Below are positions 6,473 to 8,131 of a DNA stretch of 8,131 bases, piece after piece; the first letter of the stretch is position 1; each line of letters begins with the position of its first letter. The notes beneath the pieces were generated by a model. The model had not been told where the DNA came from. It was given only the letters and a program-made list of their open reading frames with translations, and did not search any database. A program made the position numbers and the translations under genes. Source of the stretch: JANMQK01 sp031370485 (lineage in GTDB: Bacteria > Acidobacteriota > Polarisedimenticolia > Gp22-AA2); assembly GCA_031370485.1 (NCBI GenBank), contig JANMQK010000390.1, positions 1 to 8,131 of the forward strand, given 5' to 3'.

Positions 6473-6502
6473 CGCCTCCCGCCTGCGCCCGCGCCGGGAG
6501 CG
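6473..6502 (-). other. Possible hairpin in the pgsA leader
   Basis: CTCCCG (6476-6481) and CGGGAG (6495-6500) form an inverted repeat, extended by two more pairs (6473-6474 with 6501-6502) past a one-base bulge at 6475. It would fold in the roughly 100-nt leader of the operon transcript. There is no U-tract, so it is not an intrinsic terminator. In DNA this rich in GC such a repeat may be chance. Confidence 0.25.
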
Positions 6503-6530
6503 CCCATCCATCGAACCGTGAGGCGGCCGG

Positions 6531-6559
6531 AAAATAGCACAGCCCCGCGAAAGGGTCAA
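6531..6559 (-). promoter_or_regulatory. Sigma70-type promoter for the pgsA-to-cpsB operon
   Basis: The minus strand reads TTGACC (6559-6554), a 17-bp spacer, then TATTTT (6536-6531). These match the -35 consensus at 5 of 6 and the -10 at 4 of 6, with ideal spacing and an AT-rich -10 in GC-rich DNA. Transcription would start near 6524, giving a leader of about 100 nt before the pgsA ATG. No other equally good promoter was seen upstream of the operon. The -35 lies only 11 bp from the GTG of the divergent gene. Confidence 0.6.
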
Positions 6560-6569
6560 CCGGACGCCT

Positions 6570-7961
6570 GTGGCGATTCGATTCGGAACCGACGGCTGGC
6601 GCGGCGTCATCGCCGACGATTTCACGTTCGAGAGCGTCCGGACGGTCGCCCAGGCCCTCGCGGACCTCATCCACGAGGAGGGACGGGGCAGCTCCCCCGT
6701 CCCGGTCGGTCATGACGTCCGTTTCCTGTCTCGGAGATTTGCGGAAGCGGTCGCCGGCGTCCTGGAGGGGAACGGCATCCCGACCATCCTGCCCGACGCC
6801 CCCACGACGACACCGATGGTCTCCTGCCAGGTGGCGGGGGCGGCGGCGCCCCTCGGCGTGTGCGTGACCGCGAGCCACAATCCGCCCCATTACAACGGGC
6901 TCAAGGTGAAGGCCGCCTTCGGCGGCAGCGCCCCGCCCGAGCTCACGAACCGGATCGAGGCGCTGCTCGGACAGCGGGCTCCCCGGGTGGGCCGTCCACC
7001 GGAGAGGCGGCACCCCTTCCTGCCGGCGTATATCCCCCGGATCCACGCCGTCGTGAACGTGGAGACGGTCCGCCGGACCCCCCTGAGGGTTGTGGTGGAC
7101 AGCATGCATGGGGCCGGCGGGCGGATCCTCGAAGGCCTCGTGCGCGGCGGGCGGGCCCGTGTGCAGACCATCCGGGGGGACGCCGACGTCCTGTTCGGCG
7201 GTACGGCCCCCGAGCCGCGCGCGGAGAACCTCGGCCCCCTGTGCAAGGCGGTCGTCGCGTACGGCGCCCACATCGGGCTGGCGACCGACGGCGACGGCGA
7301 TCGGCTCGGGGTCTGCGACGAGGCAGGGCGGGTCGTTTCTCCCCTCCAGGTATTCGCCCTGCTGGCCCTGCACCTGCTCGAAGGAAAGAAGTGGCGCGGC
7401 GCCATCGCGCGGACTTTCGCGAACACTCTGCTCGCCGAACGGATCGCCCGGCGCTACGGCCTCCCGTTTCACGACCTGCCGATCGGCTTCAAGCACATCG
7501 CCCGGCTGATGCTCGAGCAGGATGTCCTGATCGGCGGCGAGGAGAGCGGCGGCATCGGCGTGAAGCGGTTCCTCCCCGAGCGGGACGGTATCCTGATGGG
7601 GCTGCTGCTTCTCGAGATGCTGGCGACCGGCGGCCGGCGTCTCAGCCGGAGGATCGCGGCCGTCGAGGCGGAGTACGGACGCTACGTCTACCGCCGCGTC
7701 GACCTCCCGGTGCCGGCGGCCCCCGGACGCCAGGCGGTCGCCCGCCTCAAGGCGCATCCCCCCTCGCGGCTCGGCGGCCTCAAGGTCCAGGGCGTGGACG
7801 CGCTCGACGGCATCAAGCTTTTATTCGGGGACGACGGATGGATCCTCTTCCGGCCCTCGGGGACCGAGCCGGTCCTGCGCGTCTACTGCGAGGCTCACAC
7901 CCCGAAGATGCTTGACAGCCTCATCCGCGCGGGAGTCTCACGCATCAAAGCGCTGGTCTGA
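6570..7961 (+). CDS. Phosphoglucomutase/phosphomannomutase family protein
   Basis: This 463-aa protein is a complete alpha-D-phosphohexomutase. Enzymes of this family interconvert sugar 1- and 6-phosphates through a phosphoserine, feeding glycogen, nucleotide-sugar and polysaccharide synthesis. Domains in order: the start motif FGTDGWRG (5-12), the phosphoserine loop TASHNP with Ser102, followed by PHYNGLKVK; the metal loop DGDGDR (240-245); the sugar-specificity loop GGEESGG (322-328); and the phosphate-binding loop FRPSGTEP (427-434). All key residues are intact and the length is normal. Glucose, mannose or glucosamine preference cannot be read safely; the overall look is closer to PGM/PMM than to GlmM. 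The GTG at 6570 is set by the family N-terminus, since no ATG is placed as well; the ribosome binding site is weak (AAGGG at 6551-6555, or GGA nearer). It is transcribed away from the pgsA operon. Confidence 0.93.
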   Translation: MAIRFGTDGWRGVIADDFTFESVRTVAQALADLIHEEGRGSSPVPVGHDVRFLSRRFAEAVAGVLEGNGIPTILPDAPTTTPMVSCQVAGAAAPLGVCVTASHNPPHYNGLKVKAAFGGSAPPELTNRIEALLGQRAPRVGRPPERRHPFLPAYIPRIHAVVNVETVRRTPLRVVVDSMHGAGGRILEGLVRGGRARVQTIRGDADVLFGGTAPEPRAENLGPLCKAVVAYGAHIGLATDGDGDRLGVCDEAGRVVSPLQVFALLALHLLEGKKWRGAIARTFANTLLAERIARRYGLPFHDLPIGFKHIARLMLEQDVLIGGEESGGIGVKRFLPERDGILMGLLLLEMLATGGRRLSRRIAAVEAEYGRYVYRRVDLPVPAAPGRQAVARLKAHPPSRLGGLKVQGVDALDGIKLLFGDDGWILFRPSGTEPVLRVYCEAHTPKMLDSLIRAGVSRIKALV

Positions 7962-8005
7962 AGCACCCCTGCGCCCGGAGGGGGGCGGCCCGGGGTCGCG
8001 GGGCC

Positions 8006-8059
8006 CTCTCGGACCGCACCCGTGGCCGCGCGCTGTTCAAGCGGCCGGGTGCGTGAGAG
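8006..8059 (+). terminator. Long imperfect hairpin downstream of the phosphomutase gene
   Basis: CGCACCC (8015-8021) plus GGCCGC (8024-8029) pair with GCGGCC plus GGGTGCG (8041-8053), interrupted only by a two-base bulge (8022-8023). CTCTC (8006-8010) pairs with GAGAG (8055-8059) beyond a small asymmetric internal loop. The apical loop is 11 nt (8030-8040). This makes about 18 base pairs. There is no T-tract directly after, so it is not a textbook intrinsic terminator. It may protect the 3' end, act in Rho-linked termination, or belong to an RNA structure. Confidence 0.4.
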
Positions 8060-8067
8060 CGGAGCGG

Positions 8068-8093
8068 CGCGGGGGGCCCCCCGCGGGGATTTT
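8068..8093 (+). terminator. Perfect 18-bp palindrome followed by a short T run
   Basis: Bases 8068-8085 (CGC, six G, six C, GCG) are a perfect palindrome that can fold into a 7-bp stem with a GGCC loop. It is followed by GGGATTTT (8086-8093). The T run is only four and offset by a few bases, so this is a weak intrinsic-terminator candidate for the plus-strand gene. A competing pairing exists: CCGCGGGG (8081-8088) with CCCCGCGG (8111-8118), enclosing a small GCGTAAACGC hairpin (8094-8103). Confidence 0.4.
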
Positions 8094-8131
8094 GCGTAAA
8101 CGCCCGCCCCCCCCGCGGCGCCCCCGACCCC

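Larger units (their letters stand above)
7962..8131. other. Non-coding GC-rich stretch after the phosphomutase gene
   Basis: No supportable gene is seen in these 170 bp. The composition is extreme, with runs such as GGGGGGCCCCCC (8071-8082) and a C8 run at 8107-8114. Several inverted repeats lie one after another: a weak one at 7966-7983, another at 7987-8005, and the two stronger ones listed separately. The last 30 bases are almost all C and G. The stretch could be a transcription-termination region, the start of an unrecognised RNA, or partly a sequencing or contig-end effect. Confidence 0.5.

Noticed and set aside
6423..7757. Long minus-strand open frame antisense to the phosphomutase gene, continuous with pgsA
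   Set aside because: It is a GC-driven shadow of a gene whose catalytic motifs are all intact on the plus strand; its translation has no family motif, and PgsA has a normal N-terminus at 6422.
6860..7915. 351-aa plus-strand open frame within the phosphomutase gene
   Set aside because: It is the +1/+2 frame of the phosphomutase gene, extremely rich in Arg, Gly and Pro.
1..8131. Mobile elements, CRISPR arrays, tRNA, rRNA and toxin or defence genes
   Set aside because: I looked on both strands and saw no transposase or integrase motif, no regularly spaced repeats and no tRNA- or rRNA-like stretch; gene content and composition are uniform apart from the last ~170 bases.

Overview
This window is GC-rich bacterial chromosome (by eye well over 60% G+C). 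It is densely coded, and every recognisable gene is housekeeping. It holds a nine-gene block on the minus strand, whose last gene runs off the left edge, and one divergent gene on the plus strand. The organism is probably a diderm: there is a lipobox-bearing TPR lipoprotein, a CpsB/YwqE-type PHP phosphatase and a DUF502 membrane protein. Phylum cannot be fixed from this stretch. An Acidobacteriota-like or deltaproteobacteria-like lineage would fit, but that is a guess. I see no transposase, phage gene, tRNA, rRNA or CRISPR array.

Layout. From 6422 leftwards on the minus strand: pgsA (phosphatidylglycerophosphate synthase), a DUF502 membrane protein, plsC (lysophosphatidate acyltransferase), cinA, thpR (RNA 2',3'-cyclic phosphodiesterase), plsY (acyl-phosphate:glycerol-3-phosphate acyltransferase), gpsA (glycerol-3-phosphate dehydrogenase) and cpsB (PHP-type tyrosine phosphatase). 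After a 70-bp gap comes a 5' fragment of a TPR lipoprotein gene that runs off position 1. The first eight are tightly packed. Six of the seven junctions are stop/start overlaps (1 to 14 bases) and the other is a 13-bp gap, so they almost certainly form one translationally coupled operon. A good sigma70-like promoter (TTGACC, 17 bp, TATTTT) lies about 110 bp before pgsA. The lipoprotein has its own candidate promoter in the 70-bp gap.

On the plus strand, from 6570 to 7961, is a complete phosphoglucomutase/phosphomannomutase-family gene. Beyond it, 7962-8131 has no gene but contains several very GC-rich inverted repeats, which may end its transcript.

How the genes fit. GpsA makes sn-glycerol-3-phosphate, PlsY acylates it to lysophosphatidate, PlsC makes phosphatidate, and PgsA joins glycerol-3-phosphate to CDP-diacylglycerol. 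The operon thus carries four steps of the route to phosphatidylglycerol. PlsX, CdsA and a PGP phosphatase are not in the window. CinA (pyridine nucleotide housekeeping) and ThpR (RNA-end phosphodiesterase) sit in the middle. They recall the pgsA-cinA-recA and cinA-ligT-recA linkages of other bacteria, but recA is not next to them here. CpsB, the lipoprotein and the sugar phosphomutase point to envelope polysaccharide or export functions at the two ends. The window is mostly ordinary. The points most worth a second look are the DUF502 protein inside a phospholipid operon, the recA-less cinA-thpR pair, the overlapping divergent promoter region, and the structured 3' region after the phosphomutase gene.
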